Positions 34,304-43,346 are shown, counted from the first letter of the stretch. The stretch is 64,000 nucleotides of DNA from Hyphomicrobiales bacterium (GCA_017305715.1 JAFKKG010000037.1:1-64000); one strand, 5' to 3'. Numbers and translations are program-made. Notes: a model not told the origin generated them from the letters alone.

Positions 34304-34819
34304 ATGAAAAGATACACGACAGCATCCAAAACCATTGCGATCGGCCGTTCAGCGGCCATTGCCTGGATCGCGCTAGGCTTTGGCGCCTCGGTTGCTTCGG
34401 CTGCCTCGCTGACCCGCACCATCGAAGTCAACGGCGCGCCCGCTGCGGTCTGGTCGGCGATCGGTGCCTTCTGCGCCATCAAGGACTGGCTGCCGCCCGT
34501 CGGCCTATGCATCGAGGACGGGAAAACGCCGCCGACCCGAACGCTGGTGACCAAGGATGGCAAAGCGGCATTCGTTGAACGGCAGACTGCGCGCAACGAC
34601 ACGGCGCATACGTATTCCTACGTCTTCGTGTCGAGCCCGTTACCGGTCACCAATTATTCGTCGACGATCGAGGTCACCGCCAAGGGCGAGGGAGCTTCCA
34701 TCGTGACCTGGACCGGCACCTATGCGCCAGATTCCGGTAAGGAAAAGGACGCCAACGAAGCGTTGAACGGCATCTATGAAGCCGGCCTGTCCACAATCAA
34801 GGCCAGGTTCTCGAAGTAG
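34304..34819 (+). CDS. Secreted SRPBCC family protein
   Basis: A 171-residue protein with an N-terminal signal peptide (to about residue 33, SVASAASLT) and one SRPBCC/Bet v1-like lipid-binding domain: LTRTIEVNGAPAAVWSAIGAF, then IKDWLPPVGLCIED and VTWTGTYAPD. The MxaD-like members of this group are periplasmic. Its pairing with an HxlR regulator is common in rhizobia; it probably binds a small hydrophobic compound. A hairpin terminator follows the stop after 33 bases. Confidence 0.82.
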   Translation: MKRYTTASKTIAIGRSAAIAWIALGFGASVASAASLTRTIEVNGAPAAVWSAIGAFCAIKDWLPPVGLCIEDGKTPPTRTLVTKDGKAAFVERQTARNDTAHTYSYVFVSSPLPVTNYSSTIEVTAKGEGASIVTWTGTYAPDSGKEKDANEALNGIYEAGLSTIKARFSK

Positions 34820-34852
34820 ATCCAAATTCGAGCCGGGCACGCTCATCACAGC

Positions 34853-34880
34853 AACAGGCCGCCTCAATCGCGGCCTGTTT
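34853..34880 (+). terminator. Rho-independent terminator
   Basis: AACAGGCCGC (34853-34862) and GCGGCCTGTT (34870-34879) form a perfect 10-bp stem with a seven-base loop, followed by one more T. It lies downstream of the SRPBCC gene. The T tract is short, so termination may be partial. Confidence 0.75.
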
Positions 34881-34965
34881 CCGGGGTTCCCGCGCGATGG
34901 GAAGCAGTAACGATAAGCGCCGCCGTGGGGTTTAATTCCCGCTTCGGCACCCCATATCTATTGGC

Positions 34966-35115
34966 ATGGCACATTGGCAAGCTTCGACGACGCGAGAGCC
35001 ACCGAAGACAAAGGCGGAACTGCGCCTTATGTTGACTGAGGCAGTCCGCAATACGCAATCGGATGCGGACCAGCGGGCAAAAAGTTCCCCCAAGGTCGAA
35101 ACCGATAAGCGCTAG
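34966..35115 (+). CDS. Very small hypothetical protein (49 aa)
   Basis: ATG at 34966 opens a 49-residue frame to TAG at 35113-35115. The protein is MAHWQASTTREPPKTKAELR followed by LMLTEAVRNTQSDADQRAK and a short basic tail. The central KTKAELRxML-EAVRNTQ stretch is a predicted amphipathic helix and resembles short proteins I recall from Bradyrhizobium, though I cannot verify this. No clear Shine-Dalgarno precedes it. Function unknown. Confidence 0.5.
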   Translation: MAHWQASTTREPPKTKAELRLMLTEAVRNTQSDADQRAKSSPKVETDKR

Positions 35116-35203
35116 CTGGCTCTCCGCTCGCTCCCTTTTGGGCGGGAAGCGGCTTCAGCGGCGCCGGTCCCCCGTCCAATCAAAAGTCGAAACGGAACAG
35201 CGC

Positions 35204-35440
35204 ATGCGGAAAATTGCTGAACCCTCCGAACAGGAGAGGCGTGAGGGGCCGCAAGCGGTATCCTTTCAGATTGCGAATGGCAATTTGCGGCAGCACTGCA
35301 TCCTGCAGACTGACCTTCCCACGAAGCTGCTGGCCCAGAAGTCTCTTCTCACCAATTGGCTGGCCATTGAACGAATGGCGCGCGCGGCGCTTGCGACCGG
35401 CAACCTTGAAGATGGCCAGATCAAGCTGGGTATGCTCTAA
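35204..35440 (+). CDS. Small hypothetical protein (78 aa)
   Basis: A 78-residue protein of unknown function: soluble, with a helical C-terminal half (LTNWLAIERMARAALATGNL) and a mildly conserved-looking QIANGNLRQHCILQTDLPTK. The frame is open upstream to 35063, but the upstream part is basic and low in complexity. It is the second of four small plus-strand genes (34966-36033) that may form one transcript. Confidence 0.5.
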   Translation: MRKIAEPSEQERREGPQAVSFQIANGNLRQHCILQTDLPTKLLAQKSLLTNWLAIERMARAALATGNLEDGQIKLGML

Positions 35441-35485
35441 GCAGCGCCTGAGCAGTGGACGTCAGGGTTCGGTTGAGGGGTAGTC

Positions 35486-35665
35486 ATGCTGAAAGATCGC
35501 GAAAATATCCTGAACGCACTTCGTGAGAAGCCGCTCAAGACCTACGAGATCATGAAGCGCGCCAATCTTCCCAATGAGGAAGCCTGCCAGTCGCTGCTGC
35601 TGAAAATGCGCGACGAAGGCCTGATAAAGTTCGACATTCACAAGGGCCGATGGCACACGCCTTGA
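35486..35665 (+). CDS. Small winged-helix-like protein (59 aa)
   Basis: A 59-residue protein: MLKDRENILNALREKPLKTY, then EIMKRANLPNEEACQSLLLK and MRDEGLIKFDIHKGRWHTP. The layout (helix, helix-turn-helix with L-P/N-E turn, then a beta wing DEGLIKFDIHKGRW) reads as a compact winged helix DNA-binding domain. GAGGGG is six bases ahead of ATG 35486. It lies 45 bases after the previous small gene. The DNA target is unknown; a phage-like or plasmid-like origin is not indicated by composition. Confidence 0.7.
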   Translation: MLKDRENILNALREKPLKTYEIMKRANLPNEEACQSLLLKMRDEGLIKFDIHKGRWHTP

Positions 35666-35823
35666 TCGCCATCGCGTCGCGCCATCACGGTTGAAGTCGG
35701 CAACATCCGAATCCCGTCTGTGTATTTGTGCTGCGTTTGTTCACGCGATCGCTTTTCATGTGCGAAAGGGATTCGCATGGCGTCAAGAATTGACGCCATC
35801 GCCGCCCGATGCATCATTGCGCG

Positions 35824-36033
35824 ATGTTCGGTTTCTTCAGAGGTTGCCGCCTGGCCCGCATGAGCAGCGGGCGCTATTGCGTGGTGCGGGACCTCGGCCT
35901 CGTCAAGGGCGGCAAAGGCATGCGGCACCATGAGGTGGTGATCGCCTTCAGCGCCCGCGAATTGCTGAGATGGCTGCGCAAGCCGTCGGCGAAGCGGTTC
36001 GAGGCGGAAGCCAGTTCACGCGCCAGTGTCTAG
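35824..36033 (+). CDS. Small hypothetical protein (69 aa)
   Basis: A 69-residue protein starting MFGFFRGCRLARMSSGRYCV, with a basic central part (LVKGGKGMRHHEVVIAFSAR) and a helical end (ELLRWLRKPSAKRFEAEASS). No family recognised. ATG 35824 is used; ATG 35809 is in frame. It is followed by a hairpin that also overlaps the end of the opposing phosphodiesterase gene. Confidence 0.5.
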   Translation: MFGFFRGCRLARMSSGRYCVVRDLGLVKGGKGMRHHEVVIAFSARELLRWLRKPSAKRFEAEASSRASV

Positions 36034-36112
36034 TTCGGCATCGGGTTTGTTGCTCCCGTATCCATTTATTTCTATTGCAATGTTCGTGCGGCCGAGCAGG
36101 GTCGCGGCGTAG

Positions 36113-36138
36113 GACGGCGGGGCTATTTCCCCGCCGTC
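36113..36138 (+). terminator. Hairpin at convergent gene ends
   Basis: GACGGCGGGG (36113-36122) pairs with CCCCGCCGTC (36129-36138) around a six-base loop, followed on the plus strand by TTCTGCTT. It spans the stop codon of the minus-strand phosphodiesterase and follows the small plus-strand gene. T-tract is weak, so it is a possible terminator only. Confidence 0.45.
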
Positions 36139-37961
36139 TTCTGCTTGCCGCTATCGGCTTCCAGCCCGAGCGTGCGGCCGGGGAAGCCCGCGGCGTCGAA
36201 ATAGCGCTGGGTGCCGACGCGCTGGAAGTTCAGCACGGTGCGCAGACCATTCGCCGACGGTTTTGAGGTCACGGTGCCGCTGAAGGCCCGCGGTGTTGCG
36301 CCGTTGGGCATCGCTTCGGTCATGACGCGGCCGATCAGTACGCCCTTGGGCTTTTGCGTCAGCCCCATGATCTTCGCCGCGGTGGCGCCGACATCGGCAT
36401 TGCTGACGGGCAAATTGTCGACATAGCCGGATTTGAAATCGGGACCGATCGCCGCCGTGAAGTTCAAGGTATCGCCGCGGGAAAAGCTGCCATGCATGCC
36501 CTGGCCCTGGCGCAGGATGGTATCGGCAATCTGCACCGAGCAATTGGTCGGCTCTTCGCATCCCGACGACCAGGAACGGAAATTGACCACGATTTGCGGA
36601 TGCGGCGTCACCGCCTTGCCCTTGAGGCCGAGCTGCGACATCGGCAGCGTGCCCGGGAAGCGCCCGAGTTCGTCATCAACGAACAGGCCGCTGACATAAT
36701 CCTGCTCCAGCAGTGCCTTGATGGTGCGGTCCGCGAGCTTGCGCTCCTTGCCGGGAATGTAGATCAGGTCCGATCCGCCATTGGTGGCGACGATCAGGTC
36801 AGGCTTGGTGGGGTCCTCGCCGAGCACGCCGTTGCCGGCCTTGGGGTGGGCGTTGTCGGCGACGCGCGCGTTCTTGTTGTTGGGGTCGAACAGCGGCAGG
36901 TCCAGTGCCTTGGCGAGGTCGATCGCGAGGAATCCCATCGGCAGGAAATCCTTCGGGGTGTCGTCGTAGGAAATCTTCGCCGACGGACTGGTCTTGCTCT
37001 CCTTGGAGATCGTCGAGAACCCGTGGTCGGAGGAGATCATGATGTTGGTGGAGGCGGTGAGGCCGAGCTCGTCCAGCGCCTTGCGCAGTTGCGCCAGATT
37101 GTCGTCGGCGTTCCTGATGCCGGCCATCGAGGTCGGGCCGTTGATCCCAGGCGTGATGGTGTTGAGGCTGTCGCCGGTATTGTGCTGGCTGCCGTCCGGA
37201 TCACGCGACCAGAACACCAGCACGAACGGCTTGTTGCGCGCCTTGAACATCGGCAGCACGACCTTGGTGGCGACCTCGGCCATATAGGCCTGCTGGGCGA
37301 CATTGGCGGAGGTGGTGCCGGGCGTCTTGGCATCGCCCGCCTTGCTGTTGTCGCCGCGCGGCGTCGTCACCAGAGGAAGACCGGCCTTGGTCAGCGCTGC
37401 CGTCATCTCGTCGGACAGCGGAACGCCATTCTTGCCGCCGGTGGAATCGTCGATCACGATGGTGTTCTTGCCGCGGTCGGTGTGGTCGAACAGCAAGGTC
37501 GGGCCGAGCTTGCCGATCGCCGCGGTCGAGAAACCTTTGGCGCGCGCCATCTTCAGGATGGTTTCCTCGTTGAGGTAATCGCCGCCAAAATGGTCATCGA
37601 TGTCGGCGAGCACCGCGTCGTTTTCGATGAAGGGGACAACGGTGTCGCCGGCCGGCACCGAGGAATAGCCGGTGTAGATCGTATTCGAAAACGTGCCGGT
37701 ATCGCCGAGGTAGTGGCCGCTCGCGATTGCCGAGCCGTTCGCCATGGTGAAGGTCGGAAACAGCGAATGCGAATTTTTGAAATGGACACCCTTGTCGCGG
37801 ACCTCGGCCATCGCAGGCGCCGTCTGCGGCGTGACGATGCGCCCCCGCAAACCGTCGGGCACGAACAGGATCAGATTGCGCGGCGTGGCGTTTTGCGCCG
37901 TCGCGGCACCCGTGGTCAACATGATCAGGCTTGCGGACAGCAACGCAATGGTGCGGCGCAT
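36123..37961 (-). CDS. Secreted alkaline phosphatase superfamily phosphodiesterase
   Basis: A 612-residue exported protein of the alkaline phosphatase superfamily (type I phosphodiesterase/nucleotide pyrophosphatase group). The signal peptide ends near residue 22 (GAATAQ). Metal and catalytic motifs: LFVPDGLRG (first Asp), SLFPTFTMANGSAIASGHY with the Thr nucleophile, WSRDPDGSQHN and ISSDHGFS (Asp-His pairs). It would hydrolyse phosphate mono- or diesters in the periplasm. Its size exceeds the common 400-residue NPPs. ATG 37961 is preceded by a clear signal sequence start; upstream frame is not counted. It stands alone, divergent from the tungstate receptor gene. Confidence 0.88.
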   Translation of the reverse strand: MRRTIALLSASLIMLTTGAATAQNATPRNLILFVPDGLRGRIVTPQTAPAMAEVRDKGVHFKNSHSLFPTFTMANGSAIASGHYLGDTGTFSNTIYTGYSSVPAGDTVVPFIENDAVLADIDDHFGGDYLNEETILKMARAKGFSTAAIGKLGPTLLFDHTDRGKNTIVIDDSTGGKNGVPLSDEMTAALTKAGLPLVTTPRGDNSKAGDAKTPGTTSANVAQQAYMAEVATKVVLPMFKARNKPFVLVFWSRDPDGSQHNTGDSLNTITPGINGPTSMAGIRNADDNLAQLRKALDELGLTASTNIMISSDHGFSTISKESKTSPSAKISYDDTPKDFLPMGFLAIDLAKALDLPLFDPNNKNARVADNAHPKAGNGVLGEDPTKPDLIVATNGGSDLIYIPGKERKLADRTIKALLEQDYVSGLFVDDELGRFPGTLPMSQLGLKGKAVTPHPQIVVNFRSWSSGCEEPTNCSVQIADTILRQGQGMHGSFSRGDTLNFTAAIGPDFKSGYVDNLPVSNADVGATAAKIMGLTQKPKGVLIGRVMTEAMPNGATPRAFSGTVTSKPSANGLRTVLNFQRVGTQRYFDAAGFPGRTLGLEADSGKQKTAGK

Positions 37962-38224
37962 CGGATTTCTCCTGTGAGAAGCAGTCCCGGCCGGCAGCCG
38001 TTGCCCCCGTTTAGTTTTGATCTGCGACAGGATTGTTACAGGGAATTTGGCCGGGTCAACCGGCTTTCGCTGCCGGCCCGCCGGCACAATGCGTTTCGCA
38101 TGGGCCGAGCCAGCGACAACCGGACACGGTTGTCGCTGTTGGCCGTTCGCCGGATTGTTCGTTAGGATGATCTCAATGACGCTGTCGCCAAAGCCCGATG
38201 GGGGAAGGCGGCGAGGGAGGACGA

Positions 38225-39055
38225 ATGTTCAAGCGGATTCTGACGGCGGGCTTTATGGGCCTTGCCTTTTCAAGCCTCGTTATTTCCGGCGGCGCGCGGG
38301 CGCAGGAGCGCAGCATCACCGTCGCGTCGACGACCTCGACGGAGCAGTCCGGCCTGTTCGCCCATCTGCTGCCGCGCTTCACGTCCGCGACCGGGATCGC
38401 GGTCAAGGTCGTCGCCGTCGGCACCGGACAGGCGCTCGATATCGGCCGGCGCGGCGACGCCGACGTGGTGTTCGTGCACGACAAGGTCGCGGAGGAAAAA
38501 TTCCTCGGCGAAGGCTTTGGCGTGAAGCGGTTTGACGTGATGTACAATGATTTCGTGGTGATCGGGCCGAAGGCCGATCCGGCGCGCATTGCCGGAGCCA
38601 AGGATGTCGCCGAAAGCCTGAAGAAGATCGCAGGCGCCAAGGCCGCCTTCGTATCGCGCGGCGACCGCTCCGGCACCCATGAAGCCGAGCTGCGGCTGTG
38701 GAAGATCGCGGGCGTCGATCTCGCCGCCAGCAAGGGCGACTGGTATCGCGAGATCGGGCAGGGCATGGGCGCAGCCCTCAATATGGCGTCGTCTTCCAAC
38801 GCCTATCTGATTTCGGATCGTGGCACCTGGCTTGCGTTCAAGAACCGCGGCGAGCTTGCGATCCTGACCGAAGGCGACAAGCGGCTGTTCAACCAGTATG
38901 GCGTCATGCTGGTCAATCCGGCCAAGCATTCCGGCGTCAAGGCCGGGGATGGCCAGGCCTTCATCGACTGGCTGATCTCGCCTGCCGGACAGGCTGCTAT
39001 CGCGGACTATAGGGTCGGCGGCGAGCAGCTATTTTTCCCCAACGCGGCCAACTAG
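38225..39055 (+). CDS. tupA: Tungstate-binding protein, TupA-like
   Basis: A 276-residue periplasmic oxyanion receptor. The signal peptide ends around GGARAQ (residue 26). Mature motifs are ITVASTTSTEQSGLFAHLLP, VKVVAVGTGQALDIGRRGDA and FVSRGDRSGTHEAELRLW, which together match TupA-type tungstate (less often molybdate) receptors, with TTST and SRGDRSGT as anion-coordinating loops. The gene end overlaps the end of the convergent permease gene by 27 bases, which is unusual since tupABC normally form one operon. ATG 38225 has GGGAGGACGA upstream. Confidence 0.9.
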   Translation: MFKRILTAGFMGLAFSSLVISGGARAQERSITVASTTSTEQSGLFAHLLPRFTSATGIAVKVVAVGTGQALDIGRRGDADVVFVHDKVAEEKFLGEGFGVKRFDVMYNDFVVIGPKADPARIAGAKDVAESLKKIAGAKAAFVSRGDRSGTHEAELRLWKIAGVDLAASKGDWYREIGQGMGAALNMASSSNAYLISDRGTWLAFKNRGELAILTEGDKRLFNQYGVMLVNPAKHSGVKAGDGQAFIDWLISPAGQAAIADYRVGGEQLFFPNAAN

Positions 39056-39727
39056 CAGGAACGCCACCATACTGACGGTGACGCTGAGCAACACCAGGAT
39101 CAGCCCGAGCCCGAGGGCGAGCGACAATTCGCCCTTGCTGGTTTCGAGCGCGATCGTGGTGGTCATGGTCCTCGTGTAGCCACGGATATTGCCGCCGACG
39201 ACGATGATGGCGCCGACCTCGGCGATCGCGCGGCCGAAGGCGGCGAGGAACGCCGTCAGCAGCGACGCGCGCCCCAGCGCGAACAGCAATGCCATGCTGC
39301 GCAGGCTGGAAAGCCCGTCGGTGCGGGCGAGATCGGCGTATTCGGTCCACAACAGCGACGCCGGGCGATGCACCAGCGAAATCACGATCGGCGTGGTGAG
39401 CAGCGTTTGTGCGATGATCATGGCCGACGGAGTGAACAGCAACCCGGCAAAACCGAGCGGCCCGGAGCGCGAGAGCAGGAGATAGATCACAAGCCCGGCC
39501 ACCACCGGCGGCAGACCGAGCAGCGCGTTGGCCAGCACGATGATCGCCTGCCTGCCGCGAAACCGGCTGATCGCGAGCCAGACGCCGAGCGGCGCGCCAA
39601 TCGCTAGCGCAATCAGGCTCGCCGACAGGCTGACGCGCAGCGACAGCCAGACGATACCGAGCAGTTCGGCATCGAGGCTGCCGATCAGCGCAAGGGCCGC
39701 GGCGACGGAGTGGGTGAAATCGTTCAT
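39029..39727 (-). CDS. tupB: Tungstate ABC permease, TupB-like
   Basis: A 232-residue inner-membrane permease of the TupB/ModB/CysT family. It has five or six transmembrane helices: VWLSLRVSLSASLIALAIGA, VLANALLGLPPVVAGLVIYL and the C-terminal LILVLLSVTVSMVAFLLVG. The EAA-like loop is LRSMALLFALGRASLLTAFLAAFGRAIAEVGA, quoted here as FGRAIAEVGA. It faces the tupA gene tail to tail, overlapping its last 27 bases. No ATPase (TupC) gene is present in the window. Confidence 0.88.
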   Translation of the reverse strand: MNDFTHSVAAALALIGSLDAELLGIVWLSLRVSLSASLIALAIGAPLGVWLAISRFRGRQAIIVLANALLGLPPVVAGLVIYLLLSRSGPLGFAGLLFTPSAMIIAQTLLTTPIVISLVHRPASLLWTEYADLARTDGLSSLRSMALLFALGRASLLTAFLAAFGRAIAEVGAIIVVGGNIRGYTRTMTTTIALETSKGELSLALGLGLILVLLSVTVSMVAFLLVGRVGEK

Positions 39728-39921
39728 GACGGCCTGCCAAGCGAGGGGCGACCCTGTTATTTCCCGCCATCCGATTCGAGGCAATGAACCGAAATGCGGC
39801 ACGCACGCGCGGCATGTCCCGGATACCGCAATATTCGGCCGCCCGGTTCCGCCGTAAGCAAACGTTTAGCCGCCGGCGCTAAAGTAGCCGTGCTCCCATC
39901 CGCATTAACCACCGGTTAGTC

Positions 39922-40455
39922 ATGCGCCTGTTGCCGATGAGCCCAGACAAGCCTTGGCGTTCGATCAAGGCGCAATGGAAAAAGGACGCCGAAAGCGTCG
40001 GCGAGGATTTTTCGACCTTTTCGACGGGAAGCTATGCGGCTTTCGACGCCCTGACCAAGGACGGCGACAACCCAAGCCTGTATTACCTCTCGGACGGCGA
40101 GAAGATCCACGCGGCCTGCCAGGTCAGCCGCCTGATGATGAGCAAATTCCCGACCCCGATCCTGCGCACGCGCTTCGTCGTGGTATCCCCGCTCTACGAT
40201 CTCGGCGTGATGGATGCCGGACAGTATGCCCAGACCATGGTCGCCCTGTTCTGCGGCATCGTCTGGCTGTCGCGGGATACGCTGTCGGCCGGCCATATCC
40301 GGTTCTTCCTCAAGAGCCCCGGTGATGCGCAGTTCTTCGCGGCGCTGCGGGCCGTGACCGAGCTTTCGCCATTCTCGGCCTTCACGATCGACGGGGCCTT
40401 GATCGAGTGCTCGTTGAAAGGGGCGGAAGTTCCAGAAGCCATGGAAATGGCCTGA
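39922..40455 (+). CDS. Conserved hypothetical protein
   Basis: A 177-residue soluble protein with no recognised domain. It begins MRLLPMSPDKPWRSIKAQWK and has a cysteine-containing core (IHAACQVSRLMMSKFPTPIL, TMVALFCGIVWLSRDTLS). No signal peptide. It is divergent from tupB with 194 bp between. The stretch ATTAACCACCGGTTAGTC just before the start is an imperfect dyad and could be part of its control region. I recall uncharacterised homologues in Bradyrhizobium. Confidence 0.65.
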   Translation: MRLLPMSPDKPWRSIKAQWKKDAESVGEDFSTFSTGSYAAFDALTKDGDNPSLYYLSDGEKIHAACQVSRLMMSKFPTPILRTRFVVVSPLYDLGVMDAGQYAQTMVALFCGIVWLSRDTLSAGHIRFFLKSPGDAQFFAALRAVTELSPFSAFTIDGALIECSLKGAEVPEAMEMA

Positions 40456-40551
40456 TCTTTCAAGCCGCTCCTTAACCCTGCGATAACTGATTTTGCTAAC
40501 GCCCCCTTGGGTTGTGCTCCCTTACAACAAGCGGCTGTGGGGACAAGGGAA

Positions 40552-43272
40552 ATGCCGGGTAGTTCATGTCAGGACGTCATCGCGGGGAGCACGCCGCGGC
40601 CGCCGGCCCGCGCGCCGTCCCGGATGCGTCTGGGCGTGGTGCAGTGGCTGATCCTGTGCGCCGCGGCGACGGTGATCGCGATCATGCTCGGCACCGGCTA
40701 TTTCGCGCTGCAATTCCGCGAGCGCGCGCTCGAAGTGGCCGAACGTGAACTCAGCAACACCGCGCTCCTGCTGTCGCGCCATTTCGACCAGCAGCTCAGC
40801 GATCTCCAGCATGTCCACGACGACGTCGTCTCCTACATGCGGGCGGACCAGGTCGGCACGGCGGATGAATTCGAAAAGCGCATGTCGACCTTGAGCGCGC
40901 ATGAAATGCTGCGCGCCAAGCTGGCGGCGTTGCCGTATGTCGGCGGCCTGAACCTGTTCAATGCCAAGGGCTGGCTGATCAATTCCTCCGAGATGTGGCC
41001 GGTGGCGGATGTCAACGTTCACGACCGGCGTTACTTCCAGGAGTTCACCTCGGGAAGACCCACGCCCGAGGTGTTCGTCGAGCCGGTCGTCAGCAAGGTT
41101 ACGAAGGTCTGGACCACGGTGTTCGCGCGCAAGATCGTCGGCCGTAACGGCGAGATCATCGGCTTTGCCAGCCGCGGCGTCGAGCCGACGCATTTCGAGG
41201 ATTTCGTGGGTTCGCTGGCGTTGAACCGCGATACCGCGATTTCGATGATCCATCACGACGGCACCATCATCGCCCGCTATCCGAAGGACGCCAAGCTGGT
41301 GGGCGTGAATGTCGGCAAATCGCCGTCGTTTCAGCGGGTGCTTGCTCTGAACGGCAATCTCTCGGGACATTTCAAGAGTTCGTCGGAGAGCGAGGACAAG
41401 GTTGGCGCGGCCCGCTCGCTGATGCATTTTCCGATCCTGATCGTTGCGACCACCAGGACCGAGACCGCGCTTGCCGACTGGCGGGCGCAGACCAAGCTGC
41501 AGTTTTGTGCGGCGGCGCTCGCGATCGTGGTCGTTGTCGTCATGATCTTCCTGATCGTGCGCCAGTTGCGCCGCCAGCACGCCGCCGCCCAGCACAAGCT
41601 CTCGGAAAAGACCCAGCATCTGGACTCCGCCATCAACAACATGACCCAGGGCCTGTTGCTGTTCGATGCCTCGGGTCGCCTGGTGATCTGCAACCAGCAA
41701 TATATCGACATGTTCGGCGTATCGCCCGACGTCGTCAAACCGGGCTGCCATCTGCGCGACATCATCCTGCACCGCCAGCAGCAGGGCACCTTTGTCGGCG
41801 ATGTCGATGCCTATTGCGCGAAATTTCTCAATCCTACCGACGGCGGCGTCCGGATCACCGAGACGACGATGCCGGACGGGCGCACGATCCAGCTGATCTA
41901 CCAGAGCTCGCCCGATGGTGGTTGGACGACGACGCTGGAAGACGTGACCGAGCGGCGGCGCGTGCAGGCCCGGATCCAGCATCTCGCGCATTACGACGCG
42001 CTGACCAATCTGCCGAACCGCACGCTGTTCCAGCGCCATGCCGAGGGGCTGCTGCTGGAGTCCGCCGCCGCGCAATTTGCGATTCTCTATATCGATATCG
42101 ACGAATTCAAGCGCATCAACGATTCCCTGGGGCACCTGATCGGCGACGAGTTCCTCAAGGGCGTCGCGGATCGGCTGCGCCAGTCGGTCGGACCCGACGA
42201 TTTCATTGCGCGCCTCGGCGGCGACGAGTTCGCCGTCGTGCAGCGTAACGTCACGTGCGATGACGACGTCAGCATTCTGGTCGGGCGGATCTACGAGCGG
42301 CTGCGCACGCCGTTCGATTGCAACGGCCATTGCCTGTCCAGCGACGCCAGCATCGGGGTCGCCGTCGCGCCGCACGACGGCACCGATTTGTTCGGGCTGC
42401 TGAAGAGCGCCGATCTGGCGATGTATGCGGCCAAGGCCGCGGGCCGCCGGACCCATCGCTTTTTCGAACCGGCCATGGAAAAACAGGCGAACCTTCGCCG
42501 CGAGCTCGAGAGCGACATGCGCGCGGCACTGGCCGAGGGCGGGTTTGAACTGCACTACCAGCCGCTGGTCGACTTGCGGAACGACGACGTCAAGGGTTGC
42601 GAAGCGCTGCTGCGCTGGCGGCATCCGCTGCGCGGCATGGTTTCGCCCGCCGATTTCATTCCGGTGGCCGAGGATACCGGCCTGATCGAGGAGATCGGGC
42701 AGTGGGTGCTCAGGACCGCCTGCGCGGAGGCGGCGACCTGGCCGGCGCATATGCGCATCGCCGTCAACGTCTCGCCGATCCAGTTCCGCTCGCAATCGCT
42801 GTCGCTGAAGGTCGCAGCCGTGCTCGCCGAGACCGGGCTCGACCCGCGCCGGCTCGAGCTCGAGATCACGGAAGCCGTGCTGATCGCCGACGATGACGCC
42901 GCACTCGTTGCGCTTAATCAGTTGCGGGCGCTCGGCGTCCACATCGCGCTCGACGATTTCGGAACCGGCTATTCCTCGCTGCAATATCTGCAGCGCTTCC
43001 CGTTCGACAAGATCAAGATCGACCGCAGCTTCGTCAAGGAAGTGACGCGCAATTCGAGTTCGGCCTCCATCATCAAGGCGGTGGTGAGCATCGCCGCCGA
43101 CCGCAACATGGTGACGACGGCCGAAGGCGTCGAGACCTTGCAGCAGCGCGAGACCGTGCAGAATCTGGGCTGCACGCAGATGCAGGGATATCTGTTCAGC
43201 GCCGCACGACCGGCGCATGAAATCCGTGCGTTGCTGGCGGTATGCCCTGATGCGGTCGAGAACGCGGCCTGA
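40552..43272 (+). CDS. GGDEF-EAL cyclic-di-GMP enzyme with Cache-type sensor
   Basis: A 906-residue membrane protein. A transmembrane helix (about 28-50) is followed by a periplasmic Cache-like sensor domain (LSRHFDQQLSDLQHVHDDVV onward to about 310), a second helix (LQFCAAALAIVVVVVMIFLIV), a PAS-like domain, then GGDEF (motif RLGGDEFAVV at about 556) and EAL (CEALLRW at about 684). Both active-site motifs are intact; DDFGTGYSSLQYL and KIDRSFV of the EAL domain are also present. No RxxD inhibitory site is at the expected place before GGDEF. It can both make and hydrolyse c-di-GMP, or use GTP binding to activate the EAL domain. ATG 40552 has AAGGGA directly upstream. Confidence 0.93.
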   Translation: MPGSSCQDVIAGSTPRPPARAPSRMRLGVVQWLILCAAATVIAIMLGTGYFALQFRERALEVAERELSNTALLLSRHFDQQLSDLQHVHDDVVSYMRADQVGTADEFEKRMSTLSAHEMLRAKLAALPYVGGLNLFNAKGWLINSSEMWPVADVNVHDRRYFQEFTSGRPTPEVFVEPVVSKVTKVWTTVFARKIVGRNGEIIGFASRGVEPTHFEDFVGSLALNRDTAISMIHHDGTIIARYPKDAKLVGVNVGKSPSFQRVLALNGNLSGHFKSSSESEDKVGAARSLMHFPILIVATTRTETALADWRAQTKLQFCAAALAIVVVVVMIFLIVRQLRRQHAAAQHKLSEKTQHLDSAINNMTQGLLLFDASGRLVICNQQYIDMFGVSPDVVKPGCHLRDIILHRQQQGTFVGDVDAYCAKFLNPTDGGVRITETTMPDGRTIQLIYQSSPDGGWTTTLEDVTERRRVQARIQHLAHYDALTNLPNRTLFQRHAEGLLLESAAAQFAILYIDIDEFKRINDSLGHLIGDEFLKGVADRLRQSVGPDDFIARLGGDEFAVVQRNVTCDDDVSILVGRIYERLRTPFDCNGHCLSSDASIGVAVAPHDGTDLFGLLKSADLAMYAAKAAGRRTHRFFEPAMEKQANLRRELESDMRAALAEGGFELHYQPLVDLRNDDVKGCEALLRWRHPLRGMVSPADFIPVAEDTGLIEEIGQWVLRTACAEAATWPAHMRIAVNVSPIQFRSQSLSLKVAAVLAETGLDPRRLELEITEAVLIADDDAALVALNQLRALGVHIALDDFGTGYSSLQYLQRFPFDKIKIDRSFVKEVTRNSSSASIIKAVVSIAADRNMVTTAEGVETLQQRETVQNLGCTQMQGYLFSAARPAHEIRALLAVCPDAVENAA

Positions 43273-43346
43273 AAAGCCGCAAGTCTCCTGGAACCCTCCC
43301 TATAGCTACGCGTTCTCCTGCCGGGGCCGACCCAGGCAGACAATCC

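Noticed and set aside
34931-34956. tRNA-like fragment (TTTAATTCCCGCTTCGGCAC)
   Set aside because: It resembles a T-arm and acceptor end by eye, but no matching 5' half, anticodon arm or CCA could be found nearby.
36354-38165. 603-codon plus-strand open frame opposite the phosphodiesterase gene
   Set aside because: Arg/Gly/Val-rich translation with no family features. The minus strand encodes a signal peptide and alkaline phosphatase superfamily metal motifs.
40564-43218. 884-codon minus-strand open frame opposite the GGDEF-EAL gene
   Set aside because: Composition artefact of a GC-rich gene on the other strand. No domain is recognisable and the plus strand encodes intact GGDEF and EAL motifs.
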